Source: Thinopyrum elongatum (Eukaryota; Streptophyta; Magnoliopsida; Poales; Poaceae). From it: a DNA stretch of 64,000 nt. This document shows, piece after piece, positions 1-13,156 of this stretch. A program made the translations under genes and the position numbers. The DNA lies in contig CM022303.1 in assembly GCA_011799875.1 (NCBI GenBank), positions 278,514,904 through 278,578,903 of the forward strand, written 5' to 3'. The first letter of the stretch is position 1; each line of letters opens with the position of its first letter. The notes under the pieces are model-generated. The model had not been told where the DNA came from. It saw only the letters and a list, made by a program, of their open reading frames with translations, and ran no database searches.

Positions 1-3000
1 GCCCTCTGGACCCTCCTGGTAGTAAGCTCCTGTGGTGGCATCTCGCTCCGGGACTCCATCGTCTGATGTATCATCAAGGTGGGGTATGGGGAAAAGAGAA
101 AGTAAAGCAACCATGAGTACTCATCCGAAGTACACAGCAAGCAAGGATCTATACTACATATGCAACATTATCAATGGAGAAAGGCTGTATATGTGGACTG
201 GGCTGCAGAAGTGCCAGAATAGAGAGAAGGCCTAGTCCTATCGAAGACTAGCATCTTCAAACATCTTCATGAAGCCATCATCTTGCAGCAGTAGAAGAGA
301 GTAGAATAGCATTTTATTTAGCAAACATGTTGAAGCAAAGCCTAGAGATCCTTCCTCGACTCCCAGCGAGACAGCGATCCCGAAGCTTCAATTAAGTAAC
401 AAGTATCCAGTTCAAATAGCAGATCGGGATACACAAACTGAGCATCCTTTATCGTAGGACCGGCTATCGATAGATTATTCATCCCTGCAGGGGTGCACTA
501 CTGTTACCCAACACGCTCGATCAACTCTGGCCGGACACACTTGCTGGGTAATGCCCGGCCTCGGAAGATCAACACGAAGCAGCGCCCTACCTAGGCTCAG
601 CAGAGAGGTCAGTACGCCGGACTAACCTATGCACCCAGAGGTCTTGGGCCATCGCCCTGGGCACCCTGCGCGTTGCGTGGCTGGCCAGGGTGCAGGCGCG
701 ACACTGAACTCGTCAGTGAAGTATCCAGCCCAGTCCCGGCGATCAGCCCGCACGGTGAATCGTGACGTCTGACGAGCTTTCGGGAGAAACGTACATCGCA
801 GAGGGCCCCATAACCATTATCCCGCGTGGTGGTAGTGCGTATAGGGCACGTCGACCCACTCAGATCACACACCCAAATCCAATAGGCTCATTTAGTATCA
901 CGCGGAGACAATCAGAGTCTCTGAAGCTCCGCCACAATATCACACTCGAGTGCCCTTCCGGCACACCCGACATCATAGATCCCCAGCGGGTACCCACCAG
1001 GGTAGACCCGCCTGTAACAAAGGTCAAGTAACCATGTGGTCATAACATCAAGGGGGAAACCACGAGGAATCACCCTCGATGGATTCCACTCGATGAAAAC
1101 ATCAGGGTGAACGTATGAGGCATCACCCTCGAGGTTCACACTGAGGGGTTGCACGACAGAGTCGTATCGGAAGTGGAGATGGAGGAATCACCCTTGATGA
1201 CCACGACCGAACAGCTACACTACAGAGTATTCACCAGGAGTGCATTACGAGGTATCACCCTCGGCACTCGATAGTTACTATGCAGAGTCGTACAACTAAG
1301 GGGGGGTGTGAAGTGAGATGTCGGTCTCTGGTCGACGATCACATTGATCGAGTCGTCGATGATCAAGCAGGGGCGACAAGGGTAAGGTGGTGGGGTCACT
1401 GATGGTTCACTACCAACCTATACTAAACAGTTTATCATAGGCAGGTAAGGTAACAATGAACAGGTTACAAAAGCAGGCTATGCATCGGAATAGGAGCATA
1501 CATTAACAGTAGCAAAATCTAATGCAAGCAGGAGAAATGGAATGGGCGATATCTGGATGCTCAGGGGGGGGGCTTGCCTGGTTGCTCTGACAAGAGAGAG
1601 GGATCGTCAACGGGCTGCTCGTCGGTAGTGTAGTCGTACCCAGGTGCAGCGTCGTCGGTTCCGGCGTCTATCGAGAGAGGAGGGGGAGAGAAACAATAAA
1701 TTCACGACAATAATGCAAACAATATGCATGACATGCCTAAATGATATGCCGGGGTGTTCTACTGCCTAACTAAATGATTTAGTTAATTTAGGAATTTATT
1801 CGGATTTATTTAATCATGATGGGCACTATTCATTTGTCAAAATCGGCCTAAAAGTTCAATGTTCATATAGCTAGGGGCATCTGACAAGAATACGGAGGAC
1901 GTATCCGGGTTCGTATCGAAATTCTGAGCAAGTTTCATATATAATTTATTTTCATCGGAGTTACGATTTATTTAATATGATTTTCTAAAGTTTTTATTAA
2001 TTTCTGGAATTTAATTAATTATTTAAATTCAACATTATCCGAAACAGTGTTTGCTGACCTCATCATGACGTCAGCATGACGTCAGCAGTCAACCTGACAA
2101 GTGGGTCCCACCTGTCATACTCTGTTTAGTTAATTAGGGTTTAACTAATTTAATTAATGTTTAATTAGACTAACTACTTAATTAGATTAACTTAATCAGA
2201 GTTAATTAACTTAATTAATTCACTAATTAATTAAATATTAATTTTATTAATTATGTTTTTATTTTCTTTTATCTTTTTAAAACGCTCTGGGGCTAGGCCC
2301 CACATGTCATTGACCCTAGGGGCGTCGGGCCCCACTGGGCAGTGGCCCACGAGCCACAGCGGGCGCGTGGGCGTCGGACGCGGGCGGCGCCCGTGAGCGT
2401 GCGGGCGCTGGGCGTCGGACGCGGGCGGCGCGGCGCAGGGGCAAGGCAGGCGCACGACAGGCCGGAGCGGGGCGGCGCTGCAAGCGGCACAGGGGCGAGG
2501 CGAGGTAGAGCGATAGCGCGGGCGGTGAGCAGCGGCGGCGCCAGGCGGAGGCGGCAGCGGGGACAAGGAGCGGAATGGCGGGGCGCGCGGCCCAGGCGCG
2601 GCGCGGGGAAGGAGGCCGCGGCCCCGGGGCGTGCGAGAGCGCGCGCGCTTCGGCACGGGCTGGCGCGGCCAGGAGCACGAGGAGGTGCCGGCGAGTGCGG
2701 CGACCAGAGAGAGATAGGGAGGTCCAGGGCCTCACCGCGAGGCGTAGGGACAAGGCAGCGGCTTCAGGAGGAGGATGGGGACGCGCGACGGGGATGGGGA
2801 GGCGGTCCGGCGAGGCGGCGGCGTCGGCGACGGCGGGGCGGCGGGGTCGAGCCCGATCCCGATCTGGATCGGGAGAGGGAGAGGGAATGAGGGTGGGGTG
2901 ACTGGGGGTTAGGGTTTCGGGGGTAGCCGGGGTAGGCCATATAGGAGAGTGGGGTGGGCCGGCCTGCTGGGCTGAGGCCCAGTTGGGCCGGTGGGGTTTG

Positions 3001-3484
3001 TTTTCTTTTCATTTTTGTTTATTTTCTCTGCCTTTTTCTTTTTATTTATTCTTAGTTTCTCTTTCGCAAATAGCCTGGCCTCCAAATGATTTTTACAAAA
3101 TTAGTGACCTAGCTCATAAAATACAGGGCAATATATCCTATCACCAAAAACTAGTTTGGGCAAAATACCATTTCATATTTATTTTGGATAAATAAAAAGG
3201 TTATTGATTATTATTTTCAGCCACTATTTGAGGTTGTTTAGGTCACTTATCCAATTTCAATAATGTTGTTTACAATTTTGTCATGACCTCTGATTTATCT
3301 ACTATTGATTGAACATTTTAGTTTCTATTTTTGAACAACTTTTATCTTCCACTTTAATTTAAATTTGAATTTTGACTTAGGAGTTGAAATGCAATATGAT
3401 GCTAATGATGATCATGCACTGTTAAACTTGCTGACTTGTCATTAGCAAAAGTGATTACTGTGGCTAACGACAAGGGGTGTTACA
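1..3484 (-). repeat. 3' LTR of the Tekay-like element (partial)
   Basis: This is a near-identical direct copy of 9676-13156. It ends in GTTACA at 3484, next to the internal region. It contains an A/T-rich part (1740-2280) and a very GC-rich core (2281-2900). Long open frames run through the core on both strands; they are low-complexity artefacts and not genes. Degenerate repeats around the motif AGGYATCACCCTCG occur at 1060-1265. A purine-rich minus-strand tract (complement of 3485-3496) is the likely polypurine tract. Confidence 0.92.
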
Positions 3485-3520
3485 ATTCTCCTCATCTATC
3501 AAGAATTCTCGTCCCGAGAA

Positions 3521-5467
3521 TTAGGAGGAGGACTGAAAGAAAGCGGGGTAATCTTCACGAAGATGATCCTCGCGTTCCCAAGTGGCTTCATCTTTAGAAT
3601 GATTCGACCACCGAACTTTGAGGAATTTGATTGACTTCTGACGAGTCCGACGTTCAGCTTGATCAAGAATACGGATGGGATATTCTGGATAAGACAGATC
3701 TTCCCGTAATTCAAGCACTTCATGATCCACAGCTCGAATAGGATCCTTGAAGCAGCGACGGAGTTGGGATACATGAAAGACATCATGTACCTAAGAAAGA
3801 TTTGGTGGCAATTGCAACTGATATGCCACTTCTCCTCGACGGGCAAGAATACGGAACGGACCAATGTAGCGAGGAGCTAACTTGCCTTTGATTCCGAACC
3901 GATGAGTGCCTTTCAATGGAGTGACGCGAAGGTAAGCTTGCTCGCCAGGTTGATAGACCATTTCCTGGTGCTTTCGGTCATAGTTGCTCTTCTGACGAGA
4001 CTGAGCAGTTTTCAGATGTTCACGGACAATGCAGACTTGTTCTTCTGCTTGCTGAATAATGTCCGGTCCGACGAGTGAGCGTTCCCCAGTTTCTGACCAA
4101 TTCAGAGGGGTTCGACACTTACGACCGTATAGAACTTCAAACCGTGCCATCTTCAAACTAGCTTGATAGCTATTGTTGTAAGAGAATTCGGCATACGGGA
4201 GAGATTCCTCCCATTTCTTACCGAAGGAGATGACGCAAGCTCGAAGCATATCTTCAAGCACTTGATTAACTCGTTCAACTTGACCCTGTGACTGAGGGTG
4301 AAAAGCGGTGCTGAAAGACAGATGAGTTCCCATAGCTTCTTGGAAACTATTCCAGAATCTGGAGGTGAAGAGGCTGCCACGATCAGAACTGATCTCCAAC
4401 GGAACACCATGGAGTGACACAATTCGGGAAACATACAAGTCTGCTAACTGGCTAGCAGTGATTGTCTCCTTAACTGGCAGAAAGTGAGCAACCTTTGAGA
4501 ATCGGTCAATGACGAGAAAAATAGCATCATGACCCTTCTGAGATCTGGGAAAACCAGTAATGAAATCCATTTGGACTTTGTCCCATTTCCATTCAGGAAT
4601 TTCAAGGGGTTGCAGAGTTCCAACAGGCCTTTGATGTTCTGCTTTAATGCGTCGGCAGACGTCACACTCAGAAACATAAAAAGCAATATCTCGCCTCATA
4701 TTAGGCCACCAGTATCTCTGACAAATTTCACGGTACATCTTTGTGCTACCAGGATGAATTGACAGAGGGGTGTCATGAGCTTCCTTCATAACGTGTTCTC
4801 TCTCATCCTTGAACTTGGGTATGAAGAGACGGTGTTGGAAGAATAGGATCCCATCATCATCAAGATGGAATTCCGACAGCTTTCTTTTTTCGAGGTATCG
4901 CTTGATCCTTTCAACTTCAGAGTCATACCATTGCATAGTCTTAATGCTGTGTTCTAAATCTGGTTCAACAACCAGGGTATTGAGATAACCCTGTGGAACA
5001 ATATGGAGGTTCAATCTGCGAAGCTCTTCATGGAGAAGAGGTTGCGTCTCCTGAACCATATGGTTGCTGCAATAAGCCTTGCGACTCAAAGCATCGGCCA
5101 TTACATTAGCCTTGCCAGGGGTGTATGAGATATTCATATCATAATCGGCAATTGTTTCGAGCCATCTTTGTTGACGAAGGTTCAGATCTGGTTGAGTATA
5201 TAGATACTTCAAACTTTGGTGATCTGTGTATATCTCGTAACGATTACCGAGAAGGTAATGTCGCCATAGCTTCAAAGCATAAATAACCACAGAAAGTTCA
5301 AGATCATGCACTGGATAATTTTCTTCATGAGGACGCAATTGTCGAGAGGCATAAGCAATCACCTTACGCTCTTGCATTAGGACACAGCCTAATCCTTGAC
5401 GAGATGCATCACAGTATATCACGAAATCCTTTTGGGAATCCGGGGGTGCTAATTCTGGGGCAGATGT
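3521..5467 (-). pseudogene. Tekay-like pol, RNase H - integrase - chromodomain part (broken)
   Basis: The frame 5422-3791 encodes RNase H (YCDAS start, TDHQSL, ADALSR near residue 110). The integrase follows with an HHCC zinc finger (CDVC near residue 255) and a catalytic triad in the contexts MDF, SSDRGS and GQVERVN. This would be the C-terminal half of a polyprotein that copies and inserts the element. The frame stops at 3791. The remaining chromodomain-like tail (WSNHSKDEATWE) is read in another frame at 3730-3521, so a frameshift separates them. An in-frame TAG at 5468-5470 separates this part from the RT. Confidence 0.88.
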
Positions 5468-6830
5468 CTATTTATCTTTTAGTGTCTGAAAGCTTTCTTG
5501 ACATTTCTCTGTCCACTCAAATTTAACACCTTTGTGGAGCAGATTCGTCAATGGTTTTGCAATCTTGGAAAAATTCTCAACGAATCGACGGCAATAACTA
5601 GCGAGTCTGAGAAAACTTCTGACTTGCTTGACATTCTTTGGGGGAGTCCAATCAAGAATAGCTTGAACTCGTTCGGGGTTAACAGCAATGCCATCCTTGG
5701 AAATCACATGACCAAGATAGGTCACTTCAGATAACCAGAATTCACACTTGGAGAATTTAGCATACAACTGATGTTCTCGTAGCTTCTCCAATACAAGCCG
5801 AAGATGTTCAGCATGTTCTTCTTCATTCTTGGAATATATAAGGATATCGTCCAAATAAACCACGACGAATTTGTCGAGGTAATCCATGAAGATATAGTTC
5901 ATTAACCGGGAGAAAGTTGCTGGAGCATTTGTTAAGCCAAATGACATGACAGTGTACTCACATGGGCCATATTGAGTAACAAAGGCAGTCTTCGGAACAT
6001 CCTCTTCGCGAACACGGATCTGATGATAACCCAACCTCAAGTCGAGTTTTGAGAAGATAGAGGATCCAGCAAGCTGATCATAAAGATCATTGATCCGGGG
6101 TAGTGGGTATTTATTCTGGATTGTGGCTTGGTTAATGGGCCGGTAATCCTGAACCAATTGGTTAGTTCCATCCTTCTTCTTAACGAAGAGTGAAGGTGCT
6201 CCCCAAGCAGAGGAACTGGGGCGGATGAAACCTTTCCTAAGTGACTTGTTGATTTCTTCCTTAAGCTCGAGAAGGTGGTGCGGAGGCATCTTATAAGGAC
6301 GCTTGGCAATAGGGACAGTGCCAGGCTTCAAGTCAATGACAAACTCGACAGCTCTAGCCGGGGGTATTCCTGGAAGTTCTTCTGGAAAGACGTCTGGAAA
6401 ATCTCGAACGACAAGAATGTTCTCGATCCCTTCTAGAGGTGAGGCGTTCAAAGCATTCAGAACATATATCTGAGCTTCAGCATCTCGAGTAATTCGGGCG
6501 GTGTAGTTCACTATCTCATCGGTGGGGTGAAGAAGTTGGATAACTTTAGTGGCACAATTGATTGAAGCAATGTGAGCTTTCAACCAATCCATTCCGAGAA
6601 TGAGGTCTATAGTGGAAGACTTCAGGATAATAGGTGAGGCAAAGAATTCAAATCCCTCGATTTCAACAGGGACATTGTGTGCCATCATAGTGGTTTGACA
6701 CTGGCCTCCAGGGGTGCGGACAACTACTGGCAGGTCCATCTTTTCGAATGCAATGTCATGAGATAATGCAAATGCTTCTGACATAAATGAATGCGATGCT
6801 CCTGAATCAAATAATACAGAAGTGGTACTG
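5468..6830 (-). pseudogene. Tekay-like pol, protease - reverse transcriptase part (broken)
   Basis: The protease active site DSGAS is encoded at about 6804-6790. It lies just upstream of the first Met of a 438-codon frame (6784-5468). RT motifs follow: [11 protein letters not shown], then YLDD in the context [12 protein letters not shown]. The frame ends at TAG (5468-5470), and the same frame continues into RNase H, so this is a single nonsense codon. An indel near 6830 puts the protease out of frame with the gag end. Together these lesions predict no functional polyprotein from this copy. Confidence 0.88.
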
Positions 6831-6849
6831 AGTTAACGAGAAGGGTACC

Positions 6850-7946
6850 CATCACAGTAGCGGGTTGATCCTGGACTTCTTCAATATCAATGTTGTAAGC
6901 GTGTCCACGACCATGTGCAGCAGACCCAGTATTATAGTTGCGGGCCTGATTGCTGCCACGACCATTGCCACGGCCAGTATGAGGGAAAGCCAACTGATTC
7001 TGAGTCTAGCGGCAGTCTTAGCTTGGTGACCTGGTTTGCGGCACTTGAAGCACAGAACATCTTCAGGACGAAGAGGAGCATTGTTTTGAATAGCTTGAGC
7101 TCTTGGCTGCCTCGGTGGTGGAGGAGGCAGACATGGTGCAACATAGTTGTTCTTTGGCACAGGGGTATTGGGACGGAACACGTTGTTGGGAATCCAGACT
7201 CGACGCTTATGTGCTGAGCCCGAAGATGAGCCAGCATCACGATAGCGCTTCTGCGAGTCCTTATGCTTCATCTGAGCGGTCTCAACCAGAATAGCCTTGT
7301 TCACAAGAGTAGAAAAGTCGTGGAAGTCTTGAGGAGCAAGGGCAAGCTCGAGGTCTGGGTGTAGTCCAATACGGAACTTCTATTGTCTACGGGCATCCGT
7401 GGCGATGTCTTCTTCAGCATAGCGGGAGAGGTCTAGAAATTCCTGCTGGTAAGCTTCGACAGTCTTGTTACCCTGAGTCAGGTTGTGGAACTGGGTCTTC
7501 ATCCGTTCCATAATTGCCTGAGGGATGTAACATGCACGGAAAGCAGCCTGGAACTCATACCAGGTAACGATTGTTCCAGCAGGCAGTGTACGCTTGTGTG
7601 TGTCCCACCATTGAGCAGCGGGGCCCTTTAAGAAAAAGGCCGCGAAGATGACGAAGTTGGCAGGGGCGACATTAGCAGACTCCATCTCGTGAGTGATGTC
7701 GTGGAGCCAGTCATCAGCATCAAGTGGCTTGTCAGAGTTGCGGAACTGAGTTGGGTTAAGTCGCATAAACTCTGTCAAAGTTATTGAAGCAGGGTTCTGG
7801 TTCTGGTTGTTCTGATGCGGAAACTGAGCCATGATTCCATTCATGAATTGGCGGTTGAGCTCAAATTGTTGCATCATAGCTGCCATATAGTCTGGCGGTG
7901 GTGGGCGTTCAGGGGTACCACGACCACGACCACCTGGTCTAACCAT
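6850..7946 (-). pseudogene. Tekay-like gag (broken)
   Basis: The probable gag ATG is at 7946 (MVRPGGRGRG), preceded directly by an AG that could be a splice acceptor. The retrotransposon gag core follows (LDADDWLHDITHEME, AAQWWDTHK, SYQQEFLDL-like region). An in-frame TAG at 7380-7382 interrupts it; the same frame then resumes. The CCHC zinc knuckle (CFKCRKPGHQ, near 7040) loses its last cysteine to a frameshift near 7020. Gag would form the particle and bind RNA; this copy cannot make a full-length one. Confidence 0.85.
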
Positions 7947-8201
7947 CCTGCTAAGTATCAACAGGGGGTAGTTTAGTAAAAGCAATCGCGAGCGTTTAGT
8001 GACAAGCATGATGTAACTCGACAACAATTAAGTAGTGTAACAGATACATAACAGTAGTCGATTAAGACATACTGATCCATACACAGAGTCGGGTACATGC
8101 GGACAGCATAACGACGCAAATTTAAAACTAGACATGCTAGGCGGCGCGCAAGCACGCAGTAAGGAAGTACACAATGAGACATAGCAAAGGCTACATCAAT
8201 G

Positions 8202-8966
8202 TCAGGGAAAACCACTGAAACGGGGTAACTGCAAGTGCGGACGACGAATGTTCGTCGTGGCAGGATCCTGCGCTCCATGTGCACTCTGATGCAGAATCCG
8301 GTCTCGAGCTGTAAGAAGAGGTCCATGTGCAGGTGTGTGACCTCCAACAGCAGGCCAATCAATACCAGCATACATCTGAGTCCTGCGCAGATAAAGGATG
8401 TGCTCCGGATGTATCCCTGTGTGAACAGCGGGTAGCAACTGCGTCATAGCATCATAGAGACGTGCTCGAGTGGCAACCAACTCGATGGCAAGAGCCTGAA
8501 CAGTGCAATCCAGAGCCTGAGTGCACTGAATCAGAACGCGCGGGTCATAGCAACAAGGCTCGTGCGGGGCACAGATAGCTGTGTAGTATCCAGTAGCATC
8601 TCCAGCAGGGGCATAAGAAATGTATCGGAACTCAGAGTCATCCAAGATATCGCTAAACTCTCCTCGGAGACGTGCGACAGCAGAGTAGGCGGCATCATGG
8701 ACTGCCATCTCAATCGTCACGTCGATACCGTGGAAAAGGTGCAGCTCGGTGTCTGAGTCATTTTGCTGATCATAGATACGAACATCAGCATGGTACTGCT
8801 CCTGGTTGAACTCGTGGTAATCCTCGTAGACCATGTACTGAGGGTACCAGCGGTAGCCAAGTCTGGTCAGGAGAGCGATCAGGACAGCTGGAAACCCAGG
8901 GGCATCACGAGCCCAAGTGCGAAGCACAAGCTGTGTCGTAGGACGTGGTGGAAACAAACGATCCAT
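8202..8966 (-). CDS. Extra intact frame between PBS and gag, unknown function
   Basis: This is a 255-codon open frame starting MDRLFPPRPT, uninterrupted although every other frame of the element is broken. It lies between the primer binding site (9346-9357) and gag (7946), where most gypsy elements have only a leader. The ATG is directly preceded by a pyrimidine-rich tract ending CTATTTCAG, a good 3' splice site, so a spliced mRNA could deliver it. I see no known domain, transmembrane segment or zinc motif. The middle is acidic (HADVRIYDQQNDSDTE) and the C-terminal half is Ala/His-rich. The longer in-frame extension upstream to 9041 is probably leader. It could be an accessory retrotransposon protein or a chance frame. 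Confidence 0.5.
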   Translation of the reverse strand: MDRLFPPRPTTQLVLRTWARDAPGFPAVLIALLTRLGYRWYPQYMVYEDYHEFNQEQYHADVRIYDQQNDSDTELHLFHGIDVTIEMAVHDAAYSAVARLRGEFSDILDDSEFRYISYAPAGDATGYYTAICAPHEPCCYDPRVLIQCTQALDCTVQALAIELVATRARLYDAMTQLLPAVHTGIHPEHILYLRRTQMYAGIDWPAVGGHTPAHGPLLTARDRILHQSAHGAQDPATTNIRRPHLQLPRFSGFP

Positions 8967-9345
8967 CTGAAATAGAGGAAATTCAGGTTCGTCAAACGAA
9001 AATGAGAAGTTTAACACTACTCGGAGAGAAAGGTTAAACAAAACAATGGAAAGGAAAATGATTATCAGACTAATCAGATCAATGACAGGGAAATCACACA
9101 GATATCCAGCTCTCCGGGTAGAAGGGATTTACGAGATCCTAAGTGTCGGCGTTAGTAAAATTTATTTAACCCGAATAGAAGAGAGATCAAAGTCCCAGAG
9201 TATAGACGAGGAATAAAAGATCCTAATACCACCCAGTTGGCGACGTGGGCCCGTAAGCCACACAGCCAAGTTAGTAAATTAGTTTTTCGATGTCTAGACT
9301 CAACTTTGGCCAAGGAATTGGAAAGGGGCTTCCTACAGGTAGTCG

Positions 9346-9357
9346 GCTCTGATACCA
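9346..9357 (-). other. Primer binding site, tRNA-Met type
   Basis: The minus strand reads TGGTATCAGAGC. This is complementary to the 3' end of initiator tRNA-Met, the usual primer for many plant gypsy and copia elements. It lies three bases inside the LTR boundary at 9361, which fixes the minus-strand orientation and marks 9361-13156 as the 5' LTR. Confidence 0.9.
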
Positions 9358-9360
9358 ACT

Positions 9361-12300
9361 TGTAACGCCCCCAACTCAATCGTGCACTAATCATACACGC
9401 AAACATGCACGATCAAGCACAGGGACTCACGGGAAGATATCACAACACAACTCTAACATAATTTAAATGGAGATCCACAATATTACAGACCAGGGATCCG
9501 AAGATCCGAATACATAAGTCAGTCATACAAATATTATCTGAGTACAGACATAGTTAGACAAGTTTTGCCTTAAGAAAGCTAGCACAAACAACGACTCTAG
9601 ATCGAAAGGCGTTGGCATCCTGCCTGGGAGCCTCCGATCCTACTCCTAGTCGGCTGGCTCGATCCAGTAGTACGTGCCCTCTGGACCCTCCTGGTAGTAA
9701 GCTCCTGTGGTGGCATCTGGCTCCGGGACTCCATCGTCTGATGTATCATCAAGGTGGGGTATGGGGAAAAGAGAAAGCAAAGCAACCGTGAGTACTCATC
9801 CGAAGTACTCAGCAAGCAAGGATCTATACTACATATGCAACATTATCAATGGAGAAAGGCTGTATATGTGGACTGGGATACAGAAATGCCAGAATAGAGA
9901 GAAGGCCTAGTCCTATCGAAGACTAGCATCTTCAAACATCTTCACGAAGCCATCATCTTGCAGCAGTAGAAGAGAGTAGAATAGCATTTTATTTAGCAAA
10001 CATGTTGAAGCAAAGCCTAGAGATCCTTCCTCGACTCCCAGCGAGAAAGCGATCCCGAAGCTTCAATTAAGTAACAAGTATCCAATTCAAATAGCAGATC
10101 GGGATACACAAACTGAGCGTCCTTTACCATAGGACCGGCTATCGATAGATTATTCATCCCTGTAGGGGTGCACTACTGTTACCCAACACGCTCGATCAAC
10201 TCTGGCCGGACACACTTGCTGGGTAATGCCCGGCCTCGGAAGATCAACACAAAGCAGCGCCCTACCTAGGCTCAGCAGAGAGGTCAGCACGCCGGACTAA
10301 CCTATGCACCCAGAGGTCTTGGGCCATCGCCCTGGGCACCCTGCGCGTTGCGTGGCTGGCCGGGGTGCAGGCGTGACACTGAACTCGTCAGTGAAGTATC
10401 CAGCCCAGTCCCGGCGATCAGCCCGCACGGTGAACAGTGACGTCTGACGAGCTTTCGGGAGAAACGTACATCGCAGAGGGCCCCATAACCATTATCACGC
10501 GTGATGGTAGTGCGTATAGGGCACGTCGACCCACTCAGATCACACACCCAAATCCAATAGGCTCATTTAGTATCACGCGGAGACAATCAGAGTCTCTGAA
10601 GCTCCGCCACAATATCACACTCGAGTGCCCTTCCGGCACACCCGACATCATAGATCCCCAGCGGGTACCCACCAGGGTAGACCCGCCTGTAACAAAGGTC
10701 AAGTAACCGTGTGGTCATAACATCAAGGGGGAAACCACGAGGAATCACCCTCGGTGGATTCCACTCGACGAAAACATCAGGGTGAACGTATGAGGCATCA
10801 CCCTCGAGGTTCACACTGAGGGGTTGCACGACAGAGTCGTATCGGAAGTGGAGAAGGAGGAATCACCCTTGATGACCACGACCGAACAGCTACACTGCAG
10901 AGTATTCACCTGGAGTGCGTTACGAGGTATCACCCTCGGCACTCGATAGTTACTATGCAGAGTCGTACAACTAAGGGGGGGTGAAGTGAGGTGTCGGTCT
11001 CTGATCGACGATCACATTGATCGAGTCATCGATGATCAAGCAGGGGCGACAAGGGTAAGGTGGTGGGGTCACTGATGGTTCACTACCAACCTATACTAAA
11101 CAGTTTATCATAGGCAGGTAAGGTAATAATGAACAGGTTACAAAAGCAGGCTATGCATCGGAATAGGAGCATACATTAACAGTAGCAAAATCTAATGCAA
11201 GCAGGAGAAATGGAATGGGCGATATCTTGATGCTCAGGGGGGGCTTGCCTGGTTGCTCTAACAAGAGAGAGGGATCGTCAACGGGCTGCTCGTCGGTAGT
11301 GTAGTCGTACCCAGGTGCAGCGTCGTCGGTCTCGGCGTCTATCGAGAGAGAAGGAGGGGGAGAGAAACAATAAATTCACGGCAATAATGCAAACAATATG
11401 CATGACATGCCTAAATGATATGCCGGGGTGTTCTACTGCCTAACTTCATGATTTAGTTAATTTAGGAATTTATTCGGATTTATTTAATCGATGATGGGCA
11501 CTATTCATTTATCAAAATCGGTCTAAAAGTTCAATGTTCATATAGCTAGGGGCATCTGACAAGAATACGGAGGACGTATCCGGGTTCGTATCGAAATTCT
11601 AAGCAAGTTTCATATATAATTTATTTTCATCGGAGTTACGATTTATTTAATATGATTTTCTAAAGTTTTTACTAATTTCTGGAATTTAATTAATTATTTA
11701 AATTCAACATTATCCGAAACAGTGTATGCTGACGTCATCATGACGTTAGCATGACGTCAGCAGTCAACCTGACAAGTGGGTCCTACCTGTCATACTCTGT
11801 TTAGTTAATTAGGGTTTAACTAATTTAATTACTGTTTAATTAGACTAACTACTTAATTAGATTAACTTAATCAGAGTTAATTTACTTAATTAATTATTAA
11901 TTTTATTAATTACGTTTTTATTTTTTTATCTTTTTAAAACGCTCTGGGGCTAGGCCCCACATGTCATTGACCCTAGGGGCGTCGGGCCCCACTGGGTAGT
12001 GGCCCAGGAGCCACAGCGGGCGTGTGGGCGTCGGACGCGGGCGGAGCCCGTGTGCGTGCGGGAGCTGGGCATCGGACGCGGGCGGCGCGGCGCAGGGGCG
12101 AGGCAGGCGCACGGCAGGCCGGAGCGGGGCGGCGCTGCAAGCGGCACAGGGGCGAGGCGAGGTAGGGTGATGGCGCGGGAGGTGAGCAGCGGCGGCGCCA
12201 GGCGGAGGCGGCAGCAAGGCGGCTGTGGGGACAAGGAGCGGAACGGTGGGGCGCGCGGCCCGGGCGCGGCGCGGGGAAGGAGGCCGCGGCCCCGGGGCGT

Positions 12301-13156
12301 GCGAGCTCGCGCGCGCTTTAGCGCGGGCTGGCGCGGCCAGGAGCACGAGGAGGTGCCGGCGAGCGCGGCGAGCAAAGAGAGAGAGGGAGGTCCGGGGCCT
12401 CACCGCGAGGCGTAGGGACAAGGCAGCGGCTCGAGGAGGCAGACGGGGACGCGCGACAGAGATGGGGAGGCGGTACGGCAAGGTGGCGGCGTCGGCGACG
12501 GCGGGGCGGCGGGGTTGAGCCCGATCCCGATCTGGATCGGGAGAGGGGGAGGGAATGAGTGTGGGGTGACTGGGGGTTAGGGTTTCGGGGGTGGCCGGGG
12601 TAGGCCATATAGGAGAGTGGGGTGGGCCGGCCTGCTGGGCTGAGGTCCAGTTGGGCCAGGGGGGGGGGGTTGTTTTCTGTTCATTTTTGTTTATTTTCTC
12701 TGCCTTTTTCTTTTTATTTATTCTTAGTTTCTGTTTCGCAAATAGCCAGGCCTCCAAATGATTTTTACAAAATTAGTGACCTAGCTCATAAAATACAGGG
12801 CAATATATCCTATCACCAAAAACTAGTTTGGGCAAAATACCATTTCATATTTATTTTGGATAAATAAAAAGGTTATTAATTATTATTTTCAGCCACTATT
12901 TGAGGTTGTTTAGGTCACTTATCCAATTTCAATAATGTTGTTTACAATTTTGTCATGGCCTCTGATTTATCTACTATTGATTGAACATTTTAGTTTCTAT
13001 GTTTGAACAACTTTTATCTTCCACTTTAATTTAAATTTGAATTTTGACTTAGGAGTTGAAATGCAATATGATGCTAATGATGATCATGCACTGTTAAACT
13101 TGCTGACTTGTCATTATCAAAAGTGATTACTGTGGCTAACGACAAGGGGTGTTACA
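9361..13156 (-). repeat. 5' LTR of the Tekay-like element (complete, 3796 bp)
   Basis: It starts TGTAAC and ends GTTACA on the plus strand, so it has TG..CA ends with a 6-bp inverted repeat. The GC-rich core at 11940-12520 carries long frames on both strands that I treat as artefacts. On the minus strand a CCTATATGG stretch near 12610 lies just before the GC-rich leader and could be the core promoter (weak). An LTR of 3.8 kb is unusually long for an element with coding capacity. Confidence 0.92.

Larger units (their letters stand above)
1..13156 (-). mobile_element. Ty3/gypsy element, chromovirus (Tekay-like), defective, left end outside window
   Basis: The sequence 1-3484 repeats 9676-13156 in the same orientation, and these LTRs bracket a minus-strand gag-pol region. 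The order read on the minus strand is LTR, PBS, extra frame, gag, protease, RT, RNase H, integrase, chromodomain-like tail, LTR. The tail and the RT/IN style place it with chromoviruses, most like the Tekay/Del lineage (family inference). Over the first ~1.25 kb of the LTRs I counted about 29 differences by eye, roughly 2.3%, so it is a fairly recent insertion. The right boundary falls inside an Athila-like element. The candidate target duplication is ctcaa at 13157-13161, which cannot be confirmed because the left end is outside the window. Confidence 0.9.

Noticed and set aside
2231..3012. Long open frames on both strands in the GC-rich LTR core (also 11918-12757)
   Set aside because: They overlap on opposite strands, consist of Arg/Pro/Ala-rich low-complexity residues, and differ in frame and length between the two LTRs. 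GC-rich composition explains the lack of stops.
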